This document shows, in pieces, positions 52,530 to 61,785 of a DNA stretch of 64,000 nucleotides. A program made the translations under genes and the position numbers. The stretch comes from Agrobacterium albertimagni AOL15. GTDB taxonomy: Bacteria > Pseudomonadota > Alphaproteobacteria > Rhizobiales > Rhizobiaceae. A model generated the notes under the pieces. The model saw only the letters and a list, made by a program, of their open reading frames with translations. It made no database searches and was not told the DNA's origin. The DNA lies in contig NZ_ALJF01000015.1 in NCBI RefSeq assembly GCF_000300855.1, positions 1-64,000 on the forward strand, written 5' to 3'. How positions within the stretch are numbered: the stretch's first letter is position 1; each line of letters opens with the position of its first letter.

Positions 52530-53585
52530 CTAGGCGTTCTGGACCCCAACGGCTGCCTCCTGCGGCAAGCGGCCCTGTGCCTGACCCGGCAGGGCGAAGG
52601 CAGAGAAGGACCGTTTCAACAGGTTCGTGTCGAGACCGTCAACAATAAAGACAAGGCGCGAGCTTCGGTCAGAAGATGGCCAGGCTTCCAGATGCACGGG
52701 CGGGTGCACGAGATGCTGGACGCCGTGGACTGCGACCGGGCGTTCTTCTCCTGCAAGATGAAGGATGCCCTTGACCCGCAGGACGCGCTCGCCGTGGCAG
52801 TTGAGGAGCATGGTGAGCCAGACCCCGAAACCGGTCCAGTCGATCGGATCCTGGACCGTGATCACGAAAGAGGAGATGGCAGTCGTATGCGCGACGCCCT
52901 CGGCTGTCTGAAGGGTTGCAGGTGCGTCGCAGTAAAATCCTGAGACAGACTGCAGCTTCGCGCCGCGATGGTCCTCCGCCAACAGGGTTTCTGCATCCGG
53001 TCCCTCGTCGCTCGCAATATGCGTTGAGGCATCAGGGTTAAGCTCAGCAAGCCGCGAAAGCAGCGCCGAAGTGCCGGTCGCAGAAAGATCCGTTTTCGTG
53101 ACGACGATGCGGTCGGCAATGGCCACCTGACGATTCGATTCCACATAGGTCTCAAGCTGCCTGAGACCGTTGACGGCATCGACTGTGGTGACGACACTGC
53201 CGGCGCGAAAATGATGCCGCAGGACCGGATCGGATTTGAGGGTGGACAGGACCGGAAACGGATCGGCAAGCCCCGTGCTCTCGATGACCACGCGGGTGAA
53301 CGGCGGCACCAAGCCAAGATCTCGCTTGGAATGGAGGTCCTTTAGCGCATCGGCAAGCTCGCCGCGCACAGTGCAGCAAACGCAGCCGGATTGCAGCAAA
53401 ACCATCGTGTCATCAATCCGCTCGACCAGATGATGGTCGAGCCCGACCTCGCCAAATTCGTTGATCAAAACCGCTGTATCGGCCAGTGCCGGATCCGCGA
53501 GCAGACGTTTCAACAGCGTCGTCTTGCCAGAGCCGAGAAATCCGGTCAGCAAGTGAACGGGCGTGAATGCAGGAATGTCAGCCAT
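52530..53585 (-). CDS. CobW/COG0523-family GTPase
   Basis: A 351-residue metal-trafficking GTPase. Walker A is GFLGSGKTT, the metal motif CxCC is GCVCCTV, the base-specificity motif is TKTD, and the CobW C-terminal domain follows (HGERVLRVKGIL to the end). GGAGGAGG lies before ATG 53585. Members insert or chaperone zinc, cobalt or iron into client enzymes. It overlaps the small CxxC gene upstream. The deacetylase-like enzyme and amidase nearby are possible clients. Confidence 0.92.
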   Translation of the reverse strand: MADIPAFTPVHLLTGFLGSGKTTLLKRLLADPALADTAVLINEFGEVGLDHHLVERIDDTMVLLQSGCVCCTVRGELADALKDLHSKRDLGLVPPFTRVVIESTGLADPFPVLSTLKSDPVLRHHFRAGSVVTTVDAVNGLRQLETYVESNRQVAIADRIVVTKTDLSATGTSALLSRLAELNPDASTHIASDEGPDAETLLAEDHRGAKLQSVSGFYCDAPATLQTAEGVAHTTAISSFVITVQDPIDWTGFGVWLTMLLNCHGERVLRVKGILHLAGEERPVAVHGVQHLVHPPVHLEAWPSSDRSSRLVFIVDGLDTNLLKRSFSAFALPGQAQGRLPQEAAVGVQNA

Positions 53586-53910
53586 CGTGGCCCTCCTCCA
53601 GCCGGGCAATCAGCACCGGATCCAGTGGATCGCAGATCCGGCCCGACAACTGCTCGGCAGCAGGCCATAGATGGCCGAGATCCTCTATGATCTCGTTCTT
53701 GCCGGTGCGGGTGGCAAGCAGGAAGGAAGAACCCTGCCAATCGGATAGGCTCATGCCAAAGGCGGACAGGACGCGGTTTGCAGCAGCCACACGACGTGCC
53801 CGCTCACGCCGGCGGTCGAACCTTTCGACATTGCGGGTATAGATCCCCGGCCGTGCCACGGCATCGGTCCAGTGTTCGTTGCCACCAATGACACCACAAA
53901 GAGAACACAT
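53578..53910 (-). CDS. Small CxxC protein paired with the CobW GTPase
   Basis: A 110-residue protein with AGGAG five bases before the ATG. It begins MCSLCGVIGGNEHWTDA, a CxxC at the very N-terminus that could bind metal, then a basic helix (RRRERARRVAAANRVL), the segment MSLSDWQGSSFLLATRTGK and WPAAEQLSGRICDPLD. It overlaps the CobW start by 8 bp. Similar short partners accompany CobW in comparable gene clusters, as far as I recall; the function is not known. Confidence 0.75.
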   Translation of the reverse strand: MCSLCGVIGGNEHWTDAVARPGIYTRNVERFDRRRERARRVAAANRVLSAFGMSLSDWQGSSFLLATRTGKNEIIEDLGHLWPAAEQLSGRICDPLDPVLIARLEEGHDG

Positions 53911-53967
53911 GGCGCTCCTGCCTCATGTCTTTAAGAGGGAGCGGGCGACCCGCCCCCATTTTCAGGT

Positions 53968-54846
53968 TTACTTGCGTGGGAAACGCTTGGCAAAGTCGTC
54001 GGCGATCTCGTTCATCGTGACGAACTTAACACCCGGATGCTTGATCATATAAGCATAGAGGCGCTCGAGCATCATCAGGACCTGGGGGCGGCCGGCAACG
54101 TCAGGATGGATGGTGATCGGGAAGACGGCATATTCCATCTCGCGATAGACCCAGTCAAACTGGTCACGCCACATCTGCTCGATGTCATGCGGGTTGACGA
54201 AGCCATGGCTGTTCGGCGACTTCTTTATGAACATCATCGGCGGCAGGTCATCGAGATACCACGAAGCCGGGATCTCGATGAGATCCGTTTCCTCACCGCG
54301 GGTCAGAGGCACCATCCACTCCGACGGCTTCTTGGAATAGTCGATCTTGGTCCACTTATCACCAACGCGCACGCGGTAGGGTGTGAAGTCGTTGTGCATC
54401 AGCGAATGGTCGTATTTGATGCCGCGCTCAAGCAGCAATTCATTTGTGACATTGGAGAATTCCCACCACGGCGCGACATAGCCGGTTGGGCGCTTGCCGG
54501 AGAGCTTGGTGACGAGGTCAATGCACTTGTCGAGAACTTCGGTTTCCTGCTCGCGGGTCATGGCGATCGGGTTTTCATGGGTATAGCCATGAATGCCGAT
54601 TTCATGGCCGGCTTCAGCCACCGCCTTCATCTGCTCCGGGAAGGTCTCGATCGAATGGCCCGGGATGAACCAGGTGGTCTTGATACCAAAACGTTCAAAC
54701 AGCTTCAAAAGGCGCGGGCTGCCCACCTCACCGGCAAAAAGGCCGCGTGAGATATCATCTGGCGAATCCTCGCCGCCATAGGAGCCGAGCCAGCCAGCAA
54801 CCGCATCAACGTCGACGCCGAAGCTGCAAAAAATCTCCTTAGCCAT
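53968..54846 (-). CDS. NodB-homology polysaccharide deacetylase-family hydrolase
   Basis: A 292-residue NodB-type protein. The catalytic/metal Asp pair is seen in FGVDVDAV near residue 12, the metal histidines in HGYTHENP near residue 87, and later blocks are VAPWWEFS and [13 protein letters not shown]. It resembles the HpPgdA-like subfamily; cyclic imide hydrolases of about 293 residues also belong to it. No signal peptide, so not a cell-wall enzyme. In an operon with amidase and polyamine-type transport I infer C-N bond hydrolysis of a small molecule. Confidence 0.85.
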   Translation of the reverse strand: MAKEIFCSFGVDVDAVAGWLGSYGGEDSPDDISRGLFAGEVGSPRLLKLFERFGIKTTWFIPGHSIETFPEQMKAVAEAGHEIGIHGYTHENPIAMTREQETEVLDKCIDLVTKLSGKRPTGYVAPWWEFSNVTNELLLERGIKYDHSLMHNDFTPYRVRVGDKWTKIDYSKKPSEWMVPLTRGEETDLIEIPASWYLDDLPPMMFIKKSPNSHGFVNPHDIEQMWRDQFDWVYREMEYAVFPITIHPDVAGRPQVLMMLERLYAYMIKHPGVKFVTMNEIADDFAKRFPRK

Positions 54847-54883
54847 GGGTATTTCTCCTTTTTTCCTGATTGTTCTTGGGTGG

Positions 54884-55981
54884 TTATTGAGCCGGGATGA
54901 CCGTCGCTTCCGCCGGGCTCCAGCTCAGGCATACTTCGCTGCCGGCCGGGAATTGCCCCGGGGGATATTTGTCGACATGGGCTTCGAGGGACACGGCCTT
55001 GCCATCGCCGAGCCGTGCGACGAGGTGGGCGATATGTCCCACCACCTCTGAACGCTCGATGCGGGCATCGACAAGATTGCGATTTCCCGCCAGCGCCTCG
55101 CGACGTGTCGCGCAATGAAGCTCGACAGCTTCGGCGGGAATGACGAGGTTGACGCGGCCTTTGCTGGCAACCGTCCCGTTCGCTTGACCCGCCAGTGTGC
55201 CAATCCCGGTAGAAACGATGATGTCGTCCCCTTCCTGCCCGGCAACCTCACCCGACAGGACCGTATTGCGGCCGATGAACTGGGCAACGAACGGCGTGTT
55301 CGGTCGGGTGTAGAGTTGATGCGGAGGGCTGACTTGCTCCACGCGCCCCTGGTTCATCACGACGATGCGGTCAGACAGGGCCAGGGCTTCCGACTGGGCG
55401 TGCGTGACGAAGATGAAGGTGACACCAAGGCTTTTCTGAAGGAGCTTCAGTTCATTCTGGATTGCCTTGCGCAGGTTGGCGTCGAGCGCGCCTAGCGGCT
55501 CGTCAAGCAACAGGATGTCCGGCTCGACGACGAGGCCGCGGGCAAGTGCAATACGCTGGCGCTGCCCCCCGGAGAGACGGTCGGGCTTGCGCTCGGCAAT
55601 ATCTTCAAGCCCGAGCGTTGCAAGAATGCGGTCGACCTTTGCCTCGCGTTCGGCTTTGGCCACGCCCTTGACTTCCAGCCCGTAGCCGACATTGCGGCGC
55701 ACAGTCATATGCGGAAAGAGTGCGTAATTCTGGAAGATCATGGAGGTCGGGCGGCGCTGCGGCGGCACGTCGTTCATGCGCTCGCCCCGGATCATCATGT
55801 CGCCGGAGGAGATGCTCTCAAAGCCCGCGATCATCCGCAGCGTCGTGGTCTTGCCGCAGCCGGATGGACCGAGGAAAGCAATGAACTCACCTTTTTTCAC
55901 AGACATGTTGAAGTCGATGACGGCCGGCGTGCCATTGTCGTAGACCTTGCCGACTTTGTTGAGTTCCAGATCGAATATCAT
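54884..55981 (-). CDS. ABC importer ATPase 2, PotA type
   Basis: A 365-residue PotA-like ATPase: Walker [11 protein letters not shown]-loop [26 protein letters not shown] and THAQ (switch His kept, the Asp of THDQ replaced by Ala). A TOBE-type domain follows. ATG 55981 is used; earlier in-frame codons look non-native. It is a second, different ATPase for what seems to be one permease pair, and may form a heterodimer with the ATPase at 60700-61785. Confidence 0.9.
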   Translation of the reverse strand: MIFDLELNKVGKVYDNGTPAVIDFNMSVKKGEFIAFLGPSGCGKTTTLRMIAGFESISSGDMMIRGERMNDVPPQRRPTSMIFQNYALFPHMTVRRNVGYGLEVKGVAKAEREAKVDRILATLGLEDIAERKPDRLSGGQRQRIALARGLVVEPDILLLDEPLGALDANLRKAIQNELKLLQKSLGVTFIFVTHAQSEALALSDRIVVMNQGRVEQVSPPHQLYTRPNTPFVAQFIGRNTVLSGEVAGQEGDDIIVSTGIGTLAGQANGTVASKGRVNLVIPAEAVELHCATRREALAGNRNLVDARIERSEVVGHIAHLVARLGDGKAVSLEAHVDKYPPGQFPAGSEVCLSWSPAEATVIPAQ

Positions 55982-56046
55982 TGGGGGGTCTCCCGAAGTG
56001 AAGGCCAGGGACCGGGGCCGATCGCCCCGGTCCGCGCGTCTTGGGA

Positions 56047-57279
56047 TTATGCGTTCAGGAACTCGTCCCACTTCTGGATGAGGTGGTCGTATTCTTCCGG
56101 CCACTGGTGCCAGTAGGCCACGTTCTTCGAGCGCTCTTCCAGCGAGCCACCGTCGCGCAGGTCGCCTTCCTTGATGCCGCGCTCTTCCGCGCCGACCCAG
56201 GGCTTGCCTTCGTACCAGAAGGCATATTTTTCCGGGGCCATGACATCCTTGATGTTGGTGGACGGCGAATAGTAGCCCTGTTCGGATACTGTGATGCCCG
56301 GTTCGCCCGAAAGCCAGTAGTCGGCATAGGCGATGACAGCTTCCCTGTTGGCGGTGCCCGCGATCATCGACGGACCGATGGCCCAGCCACGATAGCCTTC
56401 CTTCGGCACGGCATACTTGGCAGGCTTGCCCTGCGCCTTGACGGCCATGACGGCCGGTTGCCAGGCGTCGGAGACGACCATTTCGCCCGAGGCCATCAGG
56501 TTGACGAGTTCCCCGAAGTCACCCCAGAGGGCGCGGAACTGGCCTTCTTTCTTCTTCGAGATGAGGAAAGCTGCGGCTTCGTCAATTTCGGCGGTCGTCG
56601 GATTGCCCGGGTTCTTGACGTCGGAGAGGCCAAGCGAATTCATCGCCATGATCGCCTGTCCAAACGCTATGAGCGGGTCGGTGTTGAGGCCCGACTTGCC
56701 CTTCCACTTGGGATCGAAGATGCAGGCCCAGGTATTGGCTTCTTCTGCCGAGACCACGTCCGGATTGTAGCCGATCGAGTCATAGTTGTAGACGGCAGGA
56801 ACCATGTTGAGCACGGTCTGCGCCTCATCGGCCCAGATCTGGCCAATGATCTGCGCGGAGCGATCCCACTTGTCGCTGGGCGTGGTGAAGGTATCTCGAA
56901 TATTGGCCCAGTTCTTGAGCGATGCAGCAGGGATCGGCTCGACATTGTCGGTCATGGTGATCGACGGCAGACGCTCCGCGATGATTTCCCAGCAATCGTA
57001 ATCCTTGGAGCCCGAGAGGATCTTGGTCTGCGCGTCCGGGAAAGTCGCGGCGGTACCTGAGGTCGTGCCGACGCCAGACGCTTTCTTGAATTCTTCGAGG
57101 ATGCGCTCCTGTACCGTTACCGAAAGGCCGATGGTGCGGAGTTGCTGACCGGCGAGGTCAGCGGCCTGCGCAAAGGCCATGCGAGAGGACAGGAAGGGCG
57201 TGCCGGCACCCATGGCGAGTGCCATGGCGCCTGCCGAGCGCTTCAGGAGCGAGCGGCGATTTATTTCCGACTTGAACAT
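56047..57279 (-). CDS. Exported PotD/PotF-type binding protein
   Basis: A 410-residue periplasmic binding protein. The N-terminus NRRSLLKRSAG plus a hydrophobic stretch and AFAQA cleavage site fits a twin-arginine (Tat) signal, so it may be exported folded. GGAG lies before the ATG. The spermidine/putrescine-type fold is seen in ADEAQTVLNMVPAVYNYDSIG and GGSLEERSKNVAYWHQWPEE. It is the primary binding protein of the importer and a paralogue of the cytoplasmic-type protein at 51289-52521. Confidence 0.88.
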   Translation of the reverse strand: MFKSEINRRSLLKRSAGAMALAMGAGTPFLSSRMAFAQAADLAGQQLRTIGLSVTVQERILEEFKKASGVGTTSGTAATFPDAQTKILSGSKDYDCWEIIAERLPSITMTDNVEPIPAASLKNWANIRDTFTTPSDKWDRSAQIIGQIWADEAQTVLNMVPAVYNYDSIGYNPDVVSAEEANTWACIFDPKWKGKSGLNTDPLIAFGQAIMAMNSLGLSDVKNPGNPTTAEIDEAAAFLISKKKEGQFRALWGDFGELVNLMASGEMVVSDAWQPAVMAVKAQGKPAKYAVPKEGYRGWAIGPSMIAGTANREAVIAYADYWLSGEPGITVSEQGYYSPSTNIKDVMAPEKYAFWYEGKPWVGAEERGIKEGDLRDGGSLEERSKNVAYWHQWPEEYDHLIQKWDEFLNA

Positions 57280-57353
57280 GTCTCTTCTCCAGTTTGTTTA
57301 TCGTTCCCCGGGGACGCTCCGCGACCCCTTTCTTGCCCCGAAACCGGAGCCGT

Positions 57354-58121
57354 TCAGTAACGGCCAACGAGTAGGCCGCCATCCACGACCAGCACCTGGC
57401 CAGTCATGTATCTCGCGTTGTCAGAGGCGAGGAACGCTGCGACATCAGCGATGTCCTCAGGCGTTCCAAGCCGCCCCATCGGAATGAATTCGGCAGCTTT
57501 TTCCGCACCAGCCGGGCCGAGTGAGTTCTCTTCCGAAAGGAGCTGGGCTGTGCGGATATAACCGGGTGCGATGCCATTCACGCGCACGCCGTCGCGTGCC
57601 ATCTCGACGGCGAGGCCGCGCACGAGGCCGACGACGCCGGACTTGGCGGCGGAGTAGTGCACATGTTCATCCCAGCCATAGGCAACGCCCATGATGGAGG
57701 AGAGCGCAATGATCGAGCCGGAACGGCGTGCACGCATGCCAGGGGCGGCCGCCCGCACGAGCCGAAAGATGCCCTTGAGGTCGATGTCGAAAGTGAGATC
57801 CCACTTCTCATCGGTGAGGGCTGAAAGCGGCGTACGGTGGGCGATACCAGCATTGGCGACAATCACGTCGATCCGGCCATGGCGCGCCTCGACATCTGCA
57901 ACGAGCCTGTCAGTCGCCTCGGTCGAGCGCACATCGTAGACATGGAACTCGGCAGAGCCCCCGGCGGCCAGTATCGCATCTGCGGTATCTTGCCCTTGCT
58001 TCTCGAGGATATCGGTGACCACGACATGGTCACCGAGCGCCGCAAAAGCCCTGGCGGCAGCGTTGCCGATGCCGATCCCGGCCCCTGTCACAATCACGAT
58101 GCGCTTTTTCTGTTCAGTCAT
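57354..58121 (-). CDS. SDR-family dehydrogenase A
   Basis: A 255-residue classical short-chain dehydrogenase. The NAD-binding motif is TGAGIGIGNAAARAF, the NANAG motif is VANAGIAHR, the catalytic Ser is in IIALSSIMG, and Tyr/Lys in HYSAAKSGVV. A Gly-rich end (GQVLVVDGGLLV) is usual. GGAG lies seven bases before ATG 58121. It follows the second SDR gene. It oxidises an alcohol or reduces a ketone, probably on a catabolic intermediate. Confidence 0.92.
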   Translation of the reverse strand: MTEQKKRIVIVTGAGIGIGNAAARAFAALGDHVVVTDILEKQGQDTADAILAAGGSAEFHVYDVRSTEATDRLVADVEARHGRIDVIVANAGIAHRTPLSALTDEKWDLTFDIDLKGIFRLVRAAAPGMRARRSGSIIALSSIMGVAYGWDEHVHYSAAKSGVVGLVRGLAVEMARDGVRVNGIAPGYIRTAQLLSEENSLGPAGAEKAAEFIPMGRLGTPEDIADVAAFLASDNARYMTGQVLVVDGGLLVGRY

Positions 58122-58135
58122 TTCACTCTCCGAGA

Positions 58136-58870
58136 TCAAAGCATGACGTCGCCGGAATTGGGCCCAAGGGTCTGTCCGACAAACAGGCTGGCCGCCGGTG
58201 AGGCTAAGAACGCGACCGCCTCGGCCACCTCTTCCGGTTCACCGAAACGACCCAGCGGCAGGCCGGCACGTTTGGCAGCACGCCATTCTTCCGAGAGTTC
58301 CAGGACGAGAGGCGTGTTGATCGGCCCGGGTGCAACCGCGTTGACGCGCACGCCGCGGCTCGACACCTCACGGGCGAGCGCCTTGGTCATGCCGATGATC
58401 GCGGCCTTGGCGCTGGAATAGTGAACCAGTTCGATGCCGCCAATCTGGCCGAGCTGGGATGCAACATTGACGATGGCACCCGTGCTGGAAGCCAGCATGG
58501 CCGGCAATACGGCTTTGGTCATGAGGAAGGTGCCGCGCACGTGAACGGCAAACATCCGGTCGAAATCGGCAACCTCCAGGTTCTCGAACAATGATTGGTG
58601 AGCGATGCCGGCATTGTTGACGAGCAGCGTGACCTCGCCATGGCCGGCGATGGCGGCTGCGTGGATTGTCGAAACATCAGCCTCGTTTGAGACATCGCCG
58701 GACACAGCGACCGCTTGGCCACCTTTCGTCTTGATGTCGGCGGCAACCGCCTCTGCCCGCGAAAGGGAGAGGTCGTTGACCGTGACGGCGTAGCCATCAG
58801 CTGCAAGCTTGAGGGCAATGGCCCGGCCGATACCGGAACCTGCACCGGTGACGAGTGCGCAACCAGCCAT
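58136..58870 (-). CDS. SDR-family dehydrogenase B
   Basis: A 244-residue SDR: TGAGSGIGRAIALKL (cofactor), VNNAGIAHQ, IVNVASQLG (Ser) and VHYSSAKAAI (Tyr/Lys). The start has AGGAGGAGG a few bases upstream, within the end of the permease gene (TGATG overlap at 58868-58872). It is a paralogue of dehydrogenase A. The end GQTLGPNSGDVML lacks the usual DGG, so substrate or cofactor preference may differ. Confidence 0.92.
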   Translation of the reverse strand: MAGCALVTGAGSGIGRAIALKLAADGYAVTVNDLSLSRAEAVAADIKTKGGQAVAVSGDVSNEADVSTIHAAAIAGHGEVTLLVNNAGIAHQSLFENLEVADFDRMFAVHVRGTFLMTKAVLPAMLASSTGAIVNVASQLGQIGGIELVHYSSAKAAIIGMTKALAREVSSRGVRVNAVAPGPINTPLVLELSEEWRAAKRAGLPLGRFGEPEEVAEAVAFLASPAASLFVGQTLGPNSGDVML

Positions 58871-59715
58871 CACGCCTCCTCCTGGATTGCCATGCGCCGC
58901 GCCCGGCGGACCGAGAGCCCCATCAGCAGGGCATATGTGCCGAGCAGCGCGAAGGAAAACAGTGTCGTCAGCACGCCAAAGGCAAAGACGTTGGGGTGCA
59001 CTTCAACCGAGAAGGTTCCATAGATCGCCAACGGCAGCGTCAGATCACGGCCTGAGGCAAAAAGGGTACGAGAGAACTCGTCATAGGAGAGGGTGAAGGC
59101 AAACAGCATGGCCGAGAGCACGCCGGGGAAGATCAGCGGAAAGGTAATCTTGCGGAAGGTCCGTGCCGGGGTGACGCCGAGCGACCAGGCAGCTTCCTCA
59201 ACGCTCGGATCGAACCGGTTGAAGATTGCCAGCATCACCAGGAAGGCGAAGGGGAAGGTGTAGACGACGTGCAGAACGAAGGCGGTGCCCCACCAGTGCC
59301 GGTCGATGCCGAGAGTATTGGCGACGAGGGCCATGCCAAGGCCCACGAGTACGCCCGGAACCATCATGCCGAGCACGATGAGATAAAAGACGATGCCGGA
59401 GCCACGGAATTTCTGGCGAAAGGCCTGAGCGGCCGCGACGCCGAGCACGGTCGAGACGACCATGGTCATGGCCGCAAGCGCCAGCGAGCGCACCAGGCCC
59501 TGTTCGATCGGCAACGGCGCGATACGCGACGGTGGCGTCAGACCGAAGAGATGCTTGTACCAATAGGTCGACCATTCGATGATCGGGAACTGCGGTCCGC
59601 CTTCGGGTCCCGTCTGGAACGAGAGGATGGCGAGCACAACCAGCGGCCCATAAAGGAAGACGATGAACAGCGCGGTGTAAACGCCGAGACCAAGCTTGAT
59701 GCCGGATGCGTTCAT
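58870..59715 (-). CDS. ABC importer permease, PotC type
   Basis: A 281-residue inner-membrane permease with about six helices (first VYTALFIVFLYGPLVVLAIL). The EAA loop is PSVEEAAWSLGVTPARTFRKI at about residues 175-195. The PotC-type C-terminus is LLMGLSVRRARRM. It is the partner of the next upstream permease, starting 4 bp after it. Confidence 0.93.
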   Translation of the reverse strand: MNASGIKLGLGVYTALFIVFLYGPLVVLAILSFQTGPEGGPQFPIIEWSTYWYKHLFGLTPPSRIAPLPIEQGLVRSLALAAMTMVVSTVLGVAAAQAFRQKFRGSGIVFYLIVLGMMVPGVLVGLGMALVANTLGIDRHWWGTAFVLHVVYTFPFAFLVMLAIFNRFDPSVEEAAWSLGVTPARTFRKITFPLIFPGVLSAMLFAFTLSYDEFSRTLFASGRDLTLPLAIYGTFSVEVHPNVFAFGVLTTLFSFALLGTYALLMGLSVRRARRMAIQEEA

Positions 59716-59718
59716 GGC

Positions 59719-60624
59719 TCAGAGCTCCTTCCTGAGATCGACGACCCTCAACAGGGCGGCGACGACCGCGCCCATGAGAACGGTCAGCACCACGCCGGCG
59801 ACAGCCGCGAAGGCCCATTTCAACGATCCGACCTGAGTGACGATGATATTGCCGAGCAGATTGACCTTGCGGCCGGATAGCGCAGCGGATGTGGCGAATT
59901 CACCCAGAACCATGACCGAGACGAAGATGGCGCCGACCACCACGCCCGGCATGGAGAGCGGCAGGATGATGGTGCGGAAGATGCGCCAGAAGCTGGCACC
60001 GAGATCCTGCGCCGCCTCGATGACCGAGGGGTCGATGCGACCGAGCATGAAGGCGATCGGCCCGACCATGAACACGCAGTAGATCTGCGTCATGCCGATG
60101 ATGACTGACAGCTCGGAAAACAGCAGCACTTCGATGGGCTGGGTGATGACACCAATTTTCATCAGGATCATGTTGATCGCCCCCTCCTTGCCGAGCATTG
60201 GCCGCCAGGCCAGCACACGAATAAGGAAGGAGGTCCAGAACGGGATGACGCACAGGACCAGCAATGCCGTGGACAGCGTCTTGTTCTTGACGAAGAGCCC
60301 AACGAAGAGTGCGGCTGGATAACCCACGAGAAGCGTGCAGGCGAGCACGATCAGCCAGATGCGAATGGTGGTCCACAGGGCGCCGAGATAGGTGTCAGAA
60401 GAGAAGAAGGTGACCCAGCTCTTCAGCGTCAGCGTCGGCTCGATCTTGAAGGTGGTCTGCGTCCAGAAGGAAACATAGACCATCATCAAGATTGGCGCGA
60501 CGAGGAACAGCAGCATCCAGAGGACGCCGGGCGCCAACAGCCAGAAGCTGCGGTTTTTTTGCCGGCGGGTCGGGTTTTCCGTTGTCTCAACGGGCATGTC
60601 ATGGCTGGTAGCGGCCATCGTCAT
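59719..60624 (-). CDS. ABC importer permease, PotB type
   Basis: A 301-residue inner-membrane permease; about six helices beginning SFWLLAPGVLWMLLFLVAPI. The EAA loop is DPSVIEAAQDLGASFWRIFR. GGAG is eight bases before the first ATG; a second ATG lies two codons later. It pairs with the PotC-type permease. It is preceded by a 75-bp gap after ATPase 1. Confidence 0.93.
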   Translation of the reverse strand: MTMAATSHDMPVETTENPTRRQKNRSFWLLAPGVLWMLLFLVAPILMMVYVSFWTQTTFKIEPTLTLKSWVTFFSSDTYLGALWTTIRIWLIVLACTLLVGYPAALFVGLFVKNKTLSTALLVLCVIPFWTSFLIRVLAWRPMLGKEGAINMILMKIGVITQPIEVLLFSELSVIIGMTQIYCVFMVGPIAFMLGRIDPSVIEAAQDLGASFWRIFRTIILPLSMPGVVVGAIFVSVMVLGEFATSAALSGRKVNLLGNIIVTQVGSLKWAFAAVAGVVLTVLMGAVVAALLRVVDLRKEL

Positions 60625-60699
60625 CTCTCATTCTCCGATGCGGCAGGGATAGGTGCGAGGCACGGGTTTCCACGCCAAGGCATCTCAGGTGAAGACATC

Positions 60700-61785
60700 T
60701 CAAGTGAAGACAAGGGCGTCCTCCCGTTTCCAGGCAAGCGCATAGCGCCCCTTCTCTTCGTAGGCCTCCGGCGCCGAATGGCTGAGATGCGTCTCCACCT
60801 CGAAAACGCGACCGTCATCGAGGGCGAAAAAGGAATTGATTGCGGCTCCGGAATACTCGCTGGCCACGAAATTGCCCTCGATCGAGACCTCGTCGCCTGC
60901 TGGCGGCATGCCCAGTGGACGGATCGAGACACGATCGTAGCGGATGGCATAGGCCGGCTGGCCCGCTGAATGGTGCTGACCACCGAGCGGCAGGTTGCCC
61001 ACGGAACTTCGGAAGGTTTCGCCAGCAACCTCGCCTGAAAAGATGTTGTAGCAGTTGAGGAAGCGGGCAACGTCGGCGGAAGCTGGCTGGCTGTAGAGCG
61101 TGCCGGCATCCGCCGACTGGGCGATGCGGCCACGGTCGAGCACCAGCACGGTATCGCCCATGGCGAGTGCCTCGGTCTCAGATCCCGTGACATGCAGGAA
61201 GGTCACACCGCAACGTTCGCGGATTGCTCTGAGCTCGCCGCGCATGCGGGTGCGCAGGTTTGCATCAAGGGCCCCGAGCGGCTCGTCGAGCAGCACCATG
61301 CTCGGCTCGGTCACCAGCGTGCGGGCAAGGGCGACACGCTGCTTCTGACCACCGGAGATCTGCGTGGTTGCACGATCCTCGAGCCCGGAGAGCCCGACGA
61401 GAGCAATCATGTCACGGACCCTGGCCGCGACGACCTTCTGGTCGGTGACCGGATCCAAGACGCGGTTTTCCAGGCCAAAGGCAATATTCTGCGCGACGCT
61501 CAAATGCGGAAAGAGCGCGAAGTTCTGGAAAACAAAGCCGATGCCGCGTTCGTGCGGCGCAACACCGTCGATGCGTTTGCCGGAAAAGAGGATCTCGCCG
61601 CCATCGGGCTGTTCGAAGCCCGCAATGATGCGCAAGAGCGTGGTTTTGCCCGAACCACTCGGCCCAAGCAGCGATATGTAAGCGTCTTCGGCAAGTGCTG
61701 CATCAATGCCGACCAAGGCAGGCACGCCAGCAAAGGCCTTACGCACGTTGTTCAGTTGGAGGACGGATGACACGTCTGTTCCCAC
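60700..61785 (-). CDS. ABC importer ATPase 1 with degenerate switch loop
   Basis: A 361-residue PotA-like ATPase. Walker A (GPSGSGKTT, residues 41-49), Q-loop (FQNF, Gln87), signature (ISGGQKQR, from 143) and Walker B ([11 protein letters not shown], from 164) are present, but the switch-loop motif, normally VTHDQ, reads VTGSE: Gly201 replaces the histidine. A TOBE-type domain follows from about residue 240. The gene is the first of the operon. GTG 61785 gives a start; another GTG lies four codons later. It may be ATPase-weak and work with ATPase 2. Confidence 0.88.
   Translation of the reverse strand: MGTDVSSVLQLNNVRKAFAGVPALVGIDAALAEDAYISLLGPSGSGKTTLLRIIAGFEQPDGGEILFSGKRIDGVAPHERGIGFVFQNFALFPHLSVAQNIAFGLENRVLDPVTDQKVVAARVRDMIALVGLSGLEDRATTQISGGQKQRVALARTLVTEPSMVLLDEPLGALDANLRTRMRGELRAIRERCGVTFLHVTGSETEALAMGDTVLVLDRGRIAQSADAGTLYSQPASADVARFLNCYNIFSGEVAGETFRSSVGNLPLGGQHHSAGQPAYAIRYDRVSIRPLGMPPAGDEVSIEGNFVASEYSGAAINSFFALDDGRVFEVETHLSHSAPEAYEEKGRYALAWKREDALVFT

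Noticed and set aside
56041-57060. 339-codon plus-strand open frame
   Set aside because: Antisense shadow of the Tat-type binding-protein gene.
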